Below, one piece after another: positions 1 through 11,799 of a DNA stretch of 64,000 bases; the first letter of the stretch is position 1, and every line of letters begins with the position of its first letter. The position numbers and the translations under genes were made by a program. Origin of the DNA: Lichina pygmaea (Eukaryota > Ascomycota > Lichinomycetes > Lichinales > Lichinaceae); NCBI GenBank assembly GCA_963422465.1, contig OY730170.1, forward strand, positions 1,860,001 to 1,924,000. The letters are read 5' to 3'. Under the pieces are notes generated by a model, which was not told the origin of the DNA, ran no database searches, and saw only the letters and a list, made by a program, of their open reading frames with translations.

Positions 1-1119
1 GTTCTTGCCTCCTGATGTTGCCAGTTGGTGGGCTGCTTCCAATGTCTGATTGTAGTTGTCCCATTGTTCGAGGGATAGCTGAGCCTCTCCTGGTGGGTCC
101 TCTGGCTTGATGACATTCCAGTCTCTGTCAAGCGTATTAAGTTGCTGTCAGTGCACCTTGTTCTTTGAACAACAGTCTTTCACCATGTGGCCTAGCTTGC
201 CACAGGCATAGCACTTCAGTGCTTTCCTTTTTTTGTTGTTCCTTCCCTTTGTGAACCTTCCCTTGTGGTGGACTGCATCCAGTTCCATGGGTGCATAGCC
301 ATATGGATCATGTGGTGGTGCCTTGTTAGGTGGCTTGTAGTGGTTGCTCACATGCCATGCAGGGTGGCTGTATCCTCCGTCGTGGTGTTTCTCCATTGCT
401 CGCTTGAATAGTTTGTCATCAATGTTGATTGCTTGTGCGATGAGTTCATCCAGTGTGTTGACTGCTCGTCTGTTGAAGGTGATTTCATCCTTCACGTTTT
501 CCTTGAGTCCACGTCAGTACATGACCATCAGGGCGTTGTCGTCCCAGTCAGTCAGTACTGAGTATTGTTTGAACTGCGTGGTGTACTCTGCGGCTGAGCG
601 TTGTTGTTTGATGTGCTGGATCATTCGTATAGCCACTTTATCTTTGTTAGATAGTCCAAGGATCCTTTTGATCTCATCCTTGAATCATGTCCATTTCGTC
701 ATCCATTCTGTTGTGCTGTCGTGGTCTCCGTTCTCTGAGAGATGTTTGTTGACGTAGGGTTTGATCCATCGATAAGCATTGCCTCTCATGTAAGTGGTTG
801 CAAAGAGGGGCCACTTTTCCTTAGGCAGCTTCGTCTCTGGTTGGAATTGAAAGTAGACTTGGAGTTGCATGAGCCAGTCGTTGACCTTGTTTCTTTCACC
901 GTAGAACAGGTCTGGCTTGGCGACGCTAATCTTTCCATCTGGGAAGTTGGGGTTGGTTGCTCCTGAGGTACTCATCCTTGAGGGTCTTCAAAGTGTTGCG
1001 GTCTGTACCGTACTGTCCTATCTGAGTATAGGATTAGGGCGAGAGGTGGAAGGCGGGTTGGTTCTCGCAGGAGAGGAGTGTCAAGGAGCGCGAAGGGGTT
1101 TGGTGGAACGTGGTGGTGG

Positions 1120-1592
1120 TGACACCTGATCAATGGCTTTGTACAAAGGATTGTATTGAAGTAGATCTAGTTGTCTGGATCACAACATGAGTTGAAGACG
1201 ATCGTTCCATAAGGGAACTATCGCCTGACTATATAGTGCTGGCCTGTCAAGATGATCAAGATTGTCTTGACAGTCTTGACGTCAAGACAGGTGAGATTGT
1301 CTTGACAGTCCCACCATGTTATGCACCCTGTGTCAAGACTGGTGAGATTGTCTTGATGCTTCATACATCATGCGTCAAGACTGGTGAGATTGTCTTGATA
1401 CTTCATGCATCATGCGTCAAGACTGGTGAGATTGTCTCGATGCTTCATGCATCATGCGTCGAGACTCCTGTGTGTGTCTCAACAGTCACGTGACCCCTTG
1501 TTGGTTGGTCACTTGACTTCCATGGTGTCCTCTTGCCTGGCCCACGGCCTGATTGCCTATAAATGAGTGGCTCCCATCCCTGGGTTGTAACA
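1120..1592 (-). repeat. LTR of Ty3/gypsy family I, copy 1
   Basis: The repeat begins TGACACC and ends TAACA on the plus strand (TGTTA...GGTGTCA in the element's own orientation), so it has TG...CA ends. It is 473 bp. The same sequence recurs at 4958-5855. It contains a tandem array of a unit of about 42 bp around GTCAAGACTGGTGAGATTGT between about 1240 and 1475. Confidence 0.8.
1240..1475. repeat. 42-bp minisatellite inside LTR I
   Basis: About five imperfect units of roughly 42 bp follow one another, each beginning GTCAAGACTGGTGAGATT (the first units carry CAGG instead of CTGG). A longer and more degenerate array occupies the matching place in the second LTR, at about 5080-5345. Confidence 0.8.
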
Positions 1593-2301
1593 ATCCTCAA
1601 CTATCTCTCCTAAGTGGAAATTCACTTGGTTAAGTCAAATAACTACTAACCAGGCTAGTTCAAAGAAAGAACTACAAAAGCTTTTTACTAAAGAGTGGGA
1701 AGACCAATAGGAAGAGAAGAAAAGAAGAAGCTATCCAGGCTGGCAGACTTTCTGTCAAAAGCCACACAAAAACAATCTGAAGCTCTACAAAGAGTTACAG
1801 AAAGCTGAGGCAAGTCTGCTACTGCAAATCAGGACTGGAAGAATTGGTCTGGCAAGTTTTCTTTTCAGAGTGGGAGTTCCTGACTTCCCTACCCCACTAT
1901 GTGTGTGTGGCCAAGCAGAAGAAACTGCAAAACATATCACCTCTTCATGCTCTCTTTATTCAAGACAGACAACAAGTCTCTTTTAATCCCCAAGACTTCA
2001 CCACTATTATTTCAAACCCAGAGCTACTACAGAAGTTCTTGTACTGGTTTATGTCTTTGAAAAGACTAAACCAGTTTAATCTAGCTTTCAAACTCCACTA
2101 TTCCCAATCCAATACCTAGATTCTCTTCTCTTACCAGAAACTTCAAGATTCCTTTTGTTACATTCCCTAGTCACACCCTGCCTTCAGTTTTTATCCCCTC
2201 AAAGGTTTTCTGAAGAAGTTCACTATTAGCTAGAAGATCTGCATGGCTGTAAAGCTACTACCAGTGTAAGAATCAAATAAATAAAATAAATAAAAATAAA
2301 A
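1593..2301 (+). mobile_element. LINE 3' end fragment (Tad-like), A-rich tail
   Basis: This is the 3' end of a non-LTR retrotransposon. It reads through the C-terminal end of ORF2, including the Cys/His motif CVCGQAEETAKHITSSC at about 1905-1955, with an in-frame TAG near 1708. It then has a short 3' UTR and a tail of AATAAA-like repeats ending at 2301. The same LINE subfamily forms the 3' part of the chimeric insert at 11,800-12,544, nearly identical by eye. Its left edge is the LTR of Ty3 copy 1, which probably inserted into it. Its right edge lies inside the reverse transcriptase region of Ty3 copy 2, so the LINE probably inserted there first. Confidence 0.8.
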
Positions 2302-4957
2302 TCAGGTTGTATACTTCTTTCAAGTCCAGCTTGGTGAAGATTATGGCTTGGCTGATCCTGTCTTGCAATTTGTTCACATTTGGTAATAGATATCAGTTTT
2401 TGATAGTAATGTTGTTGAGTTTCCTGTAATCCACACAAAGTTGAAGACTTCTGTCTTTCTTTGGTGCAAATAGTATTGGGTATCCTGCTGGTGATTGAGA
2501 TTCTTGAATGAAACTCTTTTTCAGGTTTTCCTCCAGGTACTCACGAAGTACTTGAAGCTCTTTCTCTGATAACTGGTAAATTGGTCTAAATCCTGGCTCT
2601 GTCCCTGGTTGCAACTTGATCTCATGATCCCAAGGTTGGTGCTTAGGCAACACTGCTGTTGTTGTCTCTTCCTGAAAGAGGTTATTATACCCAGGTCAGT
2701 ACTCTTCAGGGATCTCCAGAGGGTTAACAACTTCCTCTCTCTTCATCTCTGACTGTTTGGCCACCTGGTTCCAGAGTGTGCCTGTCAAGGTGGACTTTTT
2801 CTCTTGAGAGTTGTCCTTTCTGTCAGTGAGGTTCCACTGAAGACTCTTTCCCTTATCTGTCCATGCCTTCTGTGGCTGGTAACAGGTCTGAGCTGTGTTG
2901 TTAGTGCAGTTTCCAAATGTGAGTACTCCTGTCTTCCAGTTAACAACTGGGTTGTACTTCTTTAGCCAAGGTATCCCCAAATAGATATTCTGAGTGGCCA
3001 ACTTGACAATATCAAGGTGGATCCTTTCAGTATAGTGTCCAGTAACTATTTCCATTGGCTGTGTCTCATGGCAGACTAGCTCTGTCTGTCCATTTACCAT
3101 CGCAAGCTGGTAGGGCTGTTGCTTACATCTCTTTCCAGTGCTAAGGGTATTGTAAAATTGTCTTGAAATATAGTTTCCACTGGCTCCAGAGTCAACAAGT
3201 GCATATATCTGTATTGGCGTGTTGGTGTGTAGTGACACAGGCAATCGCAGGTGCTTTGTGTTGCTAGAGGTCATGTTGTTGAGCTCCTGATGTCACCCCT
3301 TGACAAGGGAGTTCAGTCTTTTCCTGATTGAAGTGTTTTTCCACTGACTGGGCAATGGGTCCAGCTATTCCTATCAGTTCTGAGGAATCTGTTTATGAAT
3401 TTGTCTTGCTGATGCTTGTCGCATCCAGGCTTGAGGCAGTACTGCCAATTATCAACATAGCAGTTGTGGTTGTTGCCTTGCTATAGGAACATAAGGTGTT
3501 CGTGCCAATCATGTGTGTGCCCGGGGAATGTGGTGTGTTGGTGTTTGTTCCAGAGATAGGTTTCACACGTATCCTTCTTGCAATTGACCCAATGTTTGTG
3601 GCAGGTGGTGTGGTAGGGTGAATGTCCTCCGTACTTTTGTAGTTGTTTGTGGTAGGTGCAGTAGTACTTTGTGCAAAACCTCCACTGCAGTTCACTGTGC
3701 TGTAGGTTTTGTGGGTCTATGCTGTAAGTATAGCTTCCTTGTAGTATTTCTTCTTTGATAGACACAGGTTTGTCTCAGTCCCCATCAGAGGTGGTTAAGG
3801 GCTCCTGTCCCTTGTCCTGACCTGTTAGTTCTGGTAGGTCCTTGCCTCCTGATGTTGCCAGTTGGTGGGCTACTTCCAATATCTGATTGTAGTTGTCCTA
3901 TTATTCAAGGGATAGCTGAGCCTCTCCTGGCAGGTCCTCTGGCTTGATGACATTCCAGTCTCTGTCAAGTGTATTAAGTTGCTGTCAGTGCACCTTGTTC
4001 TTTGAACAACAGTCTTTCACCATGTAGCCTAGCTTGCCACAGGCATAGCACTTCAGTGCTTTCCTCTTTTTGTTGTTTCTTCCCTTTGTGAACCTTCCCT
4101 AATGGTGGACTGCATCCAGTTCTATGGGTGTATAGCTATATGAGTTATGTGGCAGTGCCTTGTTAGGTGGCTTGTAGTGGTTGCTCACATGCCATGCGGG
4201 GTGGCTGTATCCTCTGTTGTGGTGTTTCTCCATCACTTACTTGAATAGTTTGTCATCAATGTTGATTGCTTGTGCGATGAGTTTGTCCAGTGTCTTGACC
4301 ACTCATCTGTCAAAGGTGATTTTATTCTTCATGTTTTCCTTGAGTCCACATCAGTACATGACCATCAGAGCATTATTGTCCCAATCAGTCAGTACTGAGT
4401 ATTGTTTGAACTGCGTGGTGTACTCTGTGGCTGAGTGTTGTTGTTTGATGTGCTGGATCATTTGTATAGCCACTTTGTCTTTGTTAGATAGTCCAAGAAT
4501 CCTCTTGATCTTGTCTTTGAATCATGTCCATTTCATCATCCATTCTGATATGCCATCATGGTCTCTGTTTCCTGAGAGATGTTTGTTGACGTAGAGCTTG
4601 ATCTATCAATAAGTATTACCTCTCATGTAAGTGGTTGCGAAGAGGGGCCACTTCTCCTTAGGCAGCTTCATCTCTGGTTAGAATTGAAAGTAGACTTGGA
4701 GTTGCATAAGCCAGTCATCAACCTTGTTTCTTTCACTGTAGAACAGGTCTGGCTTGGCAACACTAATCTTTCCATCTGGGAAGTCAGGGTTGGTTACTCC
4801 TGAGGTACTCATCCTTGAGGGTCTTCAAAGTGTTGCAGTCTGTACTGTGCTGTCCTAACTGAGTATAGGATTAAGGACAAGATGTGGAAGTCAGGTTGGT
4901 TCTCGCAGGAGAGGAGTGTCAAGGAGTGCGAAGGGGTTTGGTAGAATGTGGTGGTGG

Positions 4958-5855
4958 TGACACCTGATCAATGGCTTTGTACAAAGGATTGTATTGAAGT
5001 AGATCTAGTTGTCTGGATCACAACATAAGTTGAAGACAATTGTTCTATAAGGGAACTATCACTGGACTATATAGTGCTGGCTGGTCAAGACAATCAAGAT
5101 TGTCTTGACAGTCTTGACATCAAGACAGGTGAGATTGTATTGACAGTCCCACCATGTTATACACCCTGTGTCAAGATGGGTGAGATTGTCTTGACAGTTC
5201 CACCATGTTATGCACCCTGTGTCAAGACAGGTGAGATTGTCTTGATGCTTCATGCATGCTGTGTCAAGACTGGTAAGGCTGTCTTGATACTTTCTGTATC
5301 CTGTATCAAGACTGGTGAGATTGTCTTGATGCTTCATGCATGCTGCGTGTTAAAGGCCAGTCCACGTTCACACAGAATGTGGGTGGTCCTGTCTTCGACC
5401 GAGGAGGGCAGGGACTCAATAGATGAATAGCAAGTGGGGTAACTCTCTTGCTATTGTCGCTCGTAATGTGCGTTCAGCCTGGAGAGCTAATCCCTCCGGG
5501 CTCTTTGGGGGTCTTTATACAGATGCCCCAGGGGGGGGGTCTCCTCGAGGGGTATCATCCTTTTGCGTGGACGAGCTCCTCGCTTAGCTCCTGCTCGTCC
5601 ACCGGACGAGCTCCTCGCTTAGCTCTTGCTCGTCCACCAGATCGGTCGGATGTTGTTCCGCATGACTAACACCTCTCCCTCGCTTACCTGGGCCGTTCCG
5701 GCCTAGGCCTTAACACTGCGTTGAGCCACCTGTGTGTGTCTCGACAGTCACATGACCCCTTGTTGGTTGGTCACTTGACTTCCATGGTGTCCTCTTGCCT
5801 GGCCTGTGGCCTGATTACCTATAAATAAGTGGCTCCTGTACCAGGGGTTGTAACA
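4958..5855 (-). repeat. LTR of Ty3/gypsy family I, copy 2, with nested solo LTR
   Basis: The ends match the LTR at 1120-1592 (TGACACC...TAACA). The extra length is explained by a 368-bp solo LTR of family II at 5348-5715, its 5-bp target duplication, and extra minisatellite units at about 5080-5345. Confidence 0.8.
5348..5715 (-). repeat. Solo LTR of Ty3/gypsy family II, TSD CTGCG
   Basis: The segment begins TGTTAAAGGCC and ends GGCCTTAACA, the same termini as the LTRs at 16,488-16,957 and 22,313-22,712. CTGCG at 5343-5347 is repeated at 5716-5720, a clean 5-bp target duplication. No internal region is present, so this is a solo LTR left by LTR-LTR recombination. It carries two copies of the 35-bp hairpin unit found in this LTR family. 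Confidence 0.9.
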
Positions 5856-6194
5856 CTCTCCTAAAAGTGAGAAACATCCACCAACAAGGAGATCAGAGCT
5901 CCCAGGATAAGAGGAATAGTTTAGAACTTGCCTCTAGTGCTGGTAGAGTTGAAAAACTCTAGGAAAGCTCAGGCAGGGGGTGTGGTCCCTAGCTTGAGTT
6001 AATACAACCAGATTTCCCTAGAGTCTAGTTGGAAAAGACTGCCCAGGAAAGTACAGTCTTGGGGAGTGGTCCCAGGATTGTGCAACTACTGCTAGGAACC
6101 AGGTGACCCTTTGTGAACAACTGGAAGAAGCCTCCAAAAAAGCCTCACCAATCCCAGCCAAAAAGAACTGCTGGAAGACACCCAAAATCATATA

Positions 6195-7598
6195 ATGTCA
6201 AAGAAAAAACCAGAGAAAGAGAAAGAAAACCAGCCTTCTCCAAGCTCCCAGCAATCCCCAGTGGCTAACTCCCTGACAGACCAATCCCAGACTCAAGAAA
6301 AAGAAGAAGAGAAGGGGCTGACACCTCCCCAGCTAGTGGAAGAATAGCTTATCCACACAAAAGCTCCCCAACACATCAAAAAAGCATGGGATAGTATTCT
6401 GTCCAAAGTGGCAGAAGCTCTGGACAAAGATATCTCTACTCACTCACCTAACTCCCAGAGTCTCCAGAAGATACTTGAGAGACTGGACAGCATTGAGAAA
6501 CAAGTCCAAAAACAAAACACCAAGCCAACATATGCCCAGGCAGCCCAGAAAACAGTAGGACAGGAAATCCCTGTTCCAACCAGAATCCACAGTGAAATCA
6601 CTATCAGACCTGGAACTCAGACTGGCCAGTTAGCAAACAGAACACCAGCCCAGCTCATGGAAGCTCTCAAGAAGAAAACACCACTCTCCTGCCAAAAAGA
6701 AATAAGAGCAGCCAGAAAACTACCCTCAGGAGATATTATAATCTCTCTGGAAACTCCTCAAGCCAAGACTCAGCTAGAGGAAAACAAGGACTGGATCCCA
6801 GCTGTCTTTACAGCAGAGGCCAAGATATCACCCAGAATCTTTCCAGTGCTAGTCCATGGGGTGCAGACAAAAGACTTCAAGCCAGAAAACCTGGAGGAAA
6901 CAAAAAAGACAATCTTCTCCCAAAACCCTGGGATGGAAAGTAAGGTCAACATCCTAAGAACCTACTGGTCCAGAAAAGCCAAACTCCTCCAGAAGCCAGT
7001 CACATCTCTACATCTGGATCTAGCCACCCCAGAGCAAGCAAACCTCCTAATTGAGAAAGGAGTAGTTCTAGGATACACTCTACATGAAGTAGAACCAACC
7101 CTGCTAGCAACATCAGTCACCCAGTGCTACAAATGTGCTAGGTTTGGACACCAAGCACGCACTTGCCAAGCCCAAGCCCAGTGCACAGCCTGTGGAGGAA
7201 AGTATGCCAGAAGAGACTGCCAGACTTCTCCAGAAACTCTAACACCAAAATGTGCAAACTGCAAGGGAAACCACCCAGCCTGGTCAAAGTCCTGCCAGAA
7301 AAAACAGGAAGCAATCCAGAAAGCAAGAGAGGTATGGCTAGCAAGACCAGGGAGGTACACAATAGCTCCCAGACTAGCTCTACCTCAGACTCCCTCAACA
7401 CAAGAAAAAAAGCCAAGTCTACAAGACAGACAAGAAGCTAAGAAAAGAAAACAAGGGGAAGTACTAAGAGTATACTCAAGCTCAAGACTGAACACTCAGC
7501 TCCCCACTTTCCCACTTGCACAGAACTCAGAGTTCCAAATCAACATACCCAGAAAAAAAGCTACTGAGATCTTGGAAGACTCTAGCCAAGAGGATTAA
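6195..7598 (+). pseudogene. LINE-1 ORF1 (gag-like, zinc-knuckle RNA-binding protein)
   Basis: ORF1 of a LINE makes an RNA-binding protein that packages the element RNA. The ATG at 6195 (MSKKKPEKEKEN) is followed in frame by a TAG at 6345-6347. The rest stays open to the TAA at 7596-7598. The N-terminal part is Lys/Gln rich with a short coiled-coil stretch (LERLDSIEKQVQKQ). The C-terminal half has three clustered CCHC knuckles: CYKCARFGHQARTC, a less regular CTACGGKYARRDC, and CANCKGNHPAWSKSC. LINE-2 carries the same three. The stop codon overlaps the ORF2 start as TAATG. Confidence 0.8.
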
Positions 7599-10544
7599 TG
7601 AGTTACTCCACACTTAACCTTCTCCAGTACAATGTCCAGAAAAGCCAGATATGCCAAGAACTTCTACTGGCAAACTCTAGACTACAGGAAGTGGACATTA
7701 TCACTCTGCAAGAACTCTGGAAAAACCCCCACCAAGAATCAAGCATCTCTACAACATTCTCAGCCTTCTACCCTTTACAAAGCCAGGAGCTAGGGAGAAC
7801 ACTTGTTCTTGTTAACAGAATAATTTTGCGGTTATCTATAAGCCCAATTTTCTGGAGTAAAGATCTAGTCTCCTTGGAGATAAGAGTTCAAACAAAGTTA
7901 TTCTGGATCCACAACCTCTATTTCGCACCCACAAGCCAAAGGAACTATAGAGAGTCAGCTCAGACTCTTCTAGACCTACTGGAACAAGCTATCCAAAAAG
8001 AGGGTGAACATATTCTCCTGACAGACTCAAATCTCCACCACCCAAGTTGGTCAAAGTCAAGCCAGCTATACTCAGAACTGGCCTTATCCTTCAAGAACCT
8101 AACAGACAAATAGGGACTAGAGCTGGCAATAGCTCCCTACACACCAACAAGAGCAAGAACTCTTCTAGAACCACCTTCATCAGCAATTGATCTTTCTTTT
8201 ATTTCAAGTCCTTTACTTAATTCTCTTATTTACTCACAAATTAACATGAGATTCCACACAGGGTCAGACCACAGACCAGTGCACACAATTCTCAGTCTGG
8301 AAACTCCAAGAAAAACCAGAACAGACAAAAAGAACTGGAGAACTCTGGATGCTAGTCAAGCAAGACAAGAAGCTGATAACCTACCACCTATTCTATCTCT
8401 AACCAGCAAGAAAGAAGTGGATGATTACCTGGAAAGACTGGACAAAACTCTCCAAGAAATTGCAAACAAGACAACCCAACCTTGCAAAGAGTCCAGGTAT
8501 GCAGTACCATGGTGGAACCAGGAAATTAAAGAAATAATCCAGGAGGAAAGAAAATTAAGAAGAAAAGTACTCCAAGGCCAAGAGGAAACCACCAGACTAG
8601 AGGAGATAACTAAAAAGAAAAAGAGTCTGATCAGACAGGCCAAAAGAAAGACATTCAGAACACATCTCCACCAGCTAGCAGAAACCCAGGACTACTGGAG
8701 AATTACCAAATAGGGAAAAGAAAAAGCCGGCAAAGTTCCTGACCTACCAATAGTCCCAGAACTTATAGGACAACAAGGACAGCTGGCAAAGTCTTTTGAA
8801 GAGAAAACAGAAGCTTTCAGGACTCAATTCTTCCCTCTTCCCCTACAGCCAGAGCTAGAGGAACAGGACCTGCCAGAAGAAACCCAGGAATAGCAACTAT
8901 CCCAAGAAGTCTCCAAGGAAGAAGTACAAGAGGTTCTAAAGAAGAAAAAACCTCTCTCAGCACCAGGCCAAGATACTCTACCAAATGGATTTCTAAGAGC
9001 ACTGGGAGACTCTTTCAACAAAAGAATTGCTAAGGTTTTGGAGGCTTGCTGGAGACTGGAATACTTTCCAGACAGGTACAAGTCAGCCAAGACAATCTGC
9101 CTAAGGAAACCTGGCAAGGGATCCTACTGTCAAGCAAAAGCATGGCGCCCTATAGCTCTCCTGAATACAATTGGGAAGCTAATAGAAGCTATTGCAGCTG
9201 CAAGACTAAGTGAACTAGCTGAGAAAGAAAATCTCTTGCCAGAAATCCAGATGGGATTCAGAAAAGGAAGATCAACAGAATCAGCACTTTTTCTTCTGAC
9301 CTCCCAGGTAGAAAAGATCTGGAAAGAAGGAATGGTTGCTAGTCTTCTCTCTCTAGACATCTCTGGAGCCTATGACAGAGTCTTGCCAGAAGTTCTCAGA
9401 AAGATCCTGATTAAGAGAAAGATTCCTAAGTGGTTTGTATCCTGGATCTTTTCCTTCACTACTTCACGTACTACCTCTCTGGTGTTTGATGACTCAGAAT
9501 CCCCCCAGTTCCCTATATACTGTGGAGTCTCTCAAGGATCACCTTTCTCTCCTATTCTATTTCTTTTCTATATCTCAGAACTGCACAATACTGTACACAC
9601 CCCTGAGAAAGGAGTTTCAGCACTTGGTTTTGCAAATAACACTAATCTTCTTGCATTCTCCTCTTTCTTGAAAAGCAACCTTCTCAAGTTGAAGTCTACA
9701 TATTCCAAATATCAGAACTGGGCAAGAAAACATGGTATGAAGTTTGCACCTGAAAAGTATGAACTTCTCCATTTTTCTAGAAGAAGAAGAGACAATCTTC
9801 AACTCAGTCTAAGACTTGGAGAAGTGGTACTTCAACCAAAAGAAGAAGTGCGCATCTTGGGACTTTACTTTGACTCAAAACTTGTCTGGAAAAAACACCA
9901 AAAAATCATGTCACAGAAAGCTTCCAAATATTTCTCAGCTTTATCCAGAACAACCTACTCTACTTAGGGACTACCAGTCCTAACAGCACATCATGTCTAC
10001 ACTGCTATACTAAGATCTCTTCTTAGTTATGCAGTAGGAGTCTGGTTCAATCCCCAAAAGAAACTCTCTAATATTATTTCATTATCTACTTTCCAAAATA
10101 AATGTTTAAGAACTATAGGAGGTGTCTTTAAAGCCACTCCTATTTTCCTACTTGAATCAGAACTATTTCTACCCCCTCTAGACTTATACTTCAAGCTGAG
10201 AACAGCATGTTTTCTTTCATCTTTCTATTCAAACACACTACCCAACTCTCCTTCTACACTTCTCCACAAACTACACAGTCAAATTTCTCTCTATGTTTCT
10301 TCTCTCAGAACTACACCAAAGTCTCTGACAACTATTTCTCTAAACTGGAGAACAGTCTGGCTGGAACAACTAACTACTAACCAAGACTTCTCAAAGAAAA
10401 GTCTACAGGAGGTTTTCCACAAAGAATGGGAAGCCAGATGGCAGGTAAGCAGAGGAAATTGTTCTGCTATTTGGGACATGTTCACCAGAAGGCCACAGAC
10501 GAAAAACCTCAATATCTTCAAAGATTTGAGAAAAGCTGAGTCTA

Positions 10545-10613
10545 GTCTATTTCTTCAAATTCTGTCAGCAAGAATAGAACGTCTATTTCTTCAAATTCTG
10601 TCAGCAAGAATAG
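10545..10613 (+). repeat. 36-bp tandem duplication in LINE-1 ORF2
   Basis: A block beginning GTCTATTTCTTCAAATTCTG occurs at 10,545 and again at 10,581. At protein level it repeats LFLQILSARIER. The related LINE 3' fragments at 1593 and 11,800 have a single copy, so this is a private in-frame duplication. Confidence 0.85.
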
Positions 10614-10676
10614 GACTGGCCAGTTTTCTTTTCAGAGCAAATGTTCCAGACTTTAACTCCCCTCTATGCACCTGTG

Positions 10677-10787
10677 GTCCTGCGACGACTCAAACCTCCA
10701 CGTGGTGCAGGCTGGGAACCTCGGGGCAGCGATGGCAGGCAGTCTCCCAAGCTGCTTGTAGTCGCTGCACCGAGAGCTAATTGAGTC
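10677..10787 (+). ncRNA. HDV-like self-cleaving ribozyme, copy A
   Basis: The 5' end of the module folds by hand into the nested double pseudoknot of hepatitis-delta-like ribozymes. P1 is 10,677-10,683 with GCAGGCT at 10,707-10,713. P2 is GACTCAA (10,687-10,693) with TTGAGTC (10,781-10,787). P3 is ACC (10,694-10,696) with GGT (10,704-10,706) around loop TCCACGT. GGGAAC follows at 10,714-10,719. P4 is CTCGGGGCAGCGA (10,720-10,732) with TCGCTGCACCGAG (10,762-10,774), one mismatch. J4/2 is AGCTAA with the expected catalytic C at 10,777. Here the first two bases are GT instead of GG, which coincides with the edge of the target duplication. Copy B has the full GG. Confidence 0.75.
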
Positions 10788-11799
10788 ACCGGTCGAGCTG
10801 CTGGTGCCCGCGGAGCGACGGGCCGCCGGAGGTGTCGCGCAGGCACCCTGGACACCCCCGTGAAGCGACATCAGCAGAACAGAGGACTTCGACCAAACTG
10901 GTTATGAAAAACACCCGACGGATGTCTACCGTGTACGCTACGGTCTGAAGCCAGCCTTGCAACTGGTGGATGTGAAGTCTAGACACCTGACAGGGCACCT
11001 CTGGAGTAGACGAGAGGAGTTCCTATCGCACACCCCCCTTCTAGCAGAGTCTCCAGCAGCTGATGCATCGAGGATCTTGTTCTAGGAGGGGAGTGATGTC
11101 TGTACCGCGGTGTTGTTAATCGAACAGGGACTACGTGTTAAAGAAGGCGAGCAGGTGGCACGAAGGGTTTCCGCCGCTCCAGTACCTAAGGGCCGTGTGA
11201 TAGTCAAAGTGCTGGCTTGATGGTTTTGCCTAAGGTCTTGCCACGGATTCTCTTCAGGCCACCTACGGACCGGGGCCAGGGCACTGGATCTCCAGTGGGC
11301 CACCACGTACAACCGGGGCCCCACAGGCGACAGCGGGCAGACGGAGACTTCTCCCTACTTGGTTAGTGGGCTGGAAAGGCAGTCCTGCAGGTGCTGGCAT
11401 GGCCTGCAGGGTCCGTAGAGCCTGCGAGGCATGGTCGGCCTCTGTACGAGAGATCTACAGAGGTAACGTGAAACAGCGAGAGCTGCGGGGCGTGGCATAT
11501 AATGGCAGTGACAGCAGTAGGGTCTGGGCCTACTACGAGACTGTCTATATGGCCTGAGAGGACGGAAGCGCATGCCGGTCCGTACAGAGTGCAGGCTCAG
11601 GCTGCAAATGACGGGCTCAAGGAGCAAACTGCAGTTGGAGCGTGGGCTCCGGGCTGGCAACCCGGCGCTCCGAAGCAGGACCTAGGGGTGAGCGTACACG
11701 GCGGAGCGCAAAAGGCCTGAGGACTGCGGAGAAGCGTGGCAGAGACCCTGCAAGGGATAGCGACTCTGCGCTATGCCTCGGCATAGCTCAACTGTGGCC
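10679..11799 (+). repeat. 1.1-kb non-coding module, copy A
   Basis: It matches 59,181-60,320 on the opposite strand. Several GC-rich hairpins are visible, among them GGAGCG...CGCTCC around 11,637-11,672 and the terminal GCTATGCC-TC-GGCATAGC at about 11,770-11,787. Its GC content is well above that of the surrounding LINE-1. Confidence 0.85.

Larger units (their letters stand above)
1..1592 (-). mobile_element. Ty3/gypsy family I, copy 1 (gag part and 5' LTR; runs off the window)
   Basis: This is the 5' end of an LTR retrotransposon fossil lying on the minus strand. The gag N-terminal part lies at about 685-975. A second gag piece at about 148-495 ends in a CCHC zinc knuckle of the form CYACGKLGHMVKDC. 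The 5' LTR is at 1120-1592. The pol part and 3' LTR would lie left of position 1. The gag is broken in a few places. A second copy of the same family starts its gag region at about 3838 and aligns almost base for base. The element abuts a LINE 3' fragment exactly at its LTR end, so it probably inserted into that LINE. Confidence 0.85.
2302..5855 (-). mobile_element. Ty3/gypsy family I, copy 2 (5' LTR, gag, protease, start of RT)
   Basis: A minus-strand LTR retrotransposon fossil. Going down the coordinates: 5' LTR at 4958-5855 (with a foreign solo LTR inside), gag at about 3840-4810, then the aspartic protease around 2696-3274 (DSGASGNYIS motif). The start of the reverse transcriptase lies around 2320-2653, with the fingers motif [14 protein letters not shown]. 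The element is cut at 2302 by a LINE 3' fragment, and the rest of pol is not in the window to the left. It is broken at several places and looks old. Confidence 0.85.

Noticed and set aside
1240-1475. CRISPR-like direct repeats
   Set aside because: The units are contiguous minisatellite copies without unique spacers, inside an LTR of a eukaryotic element.
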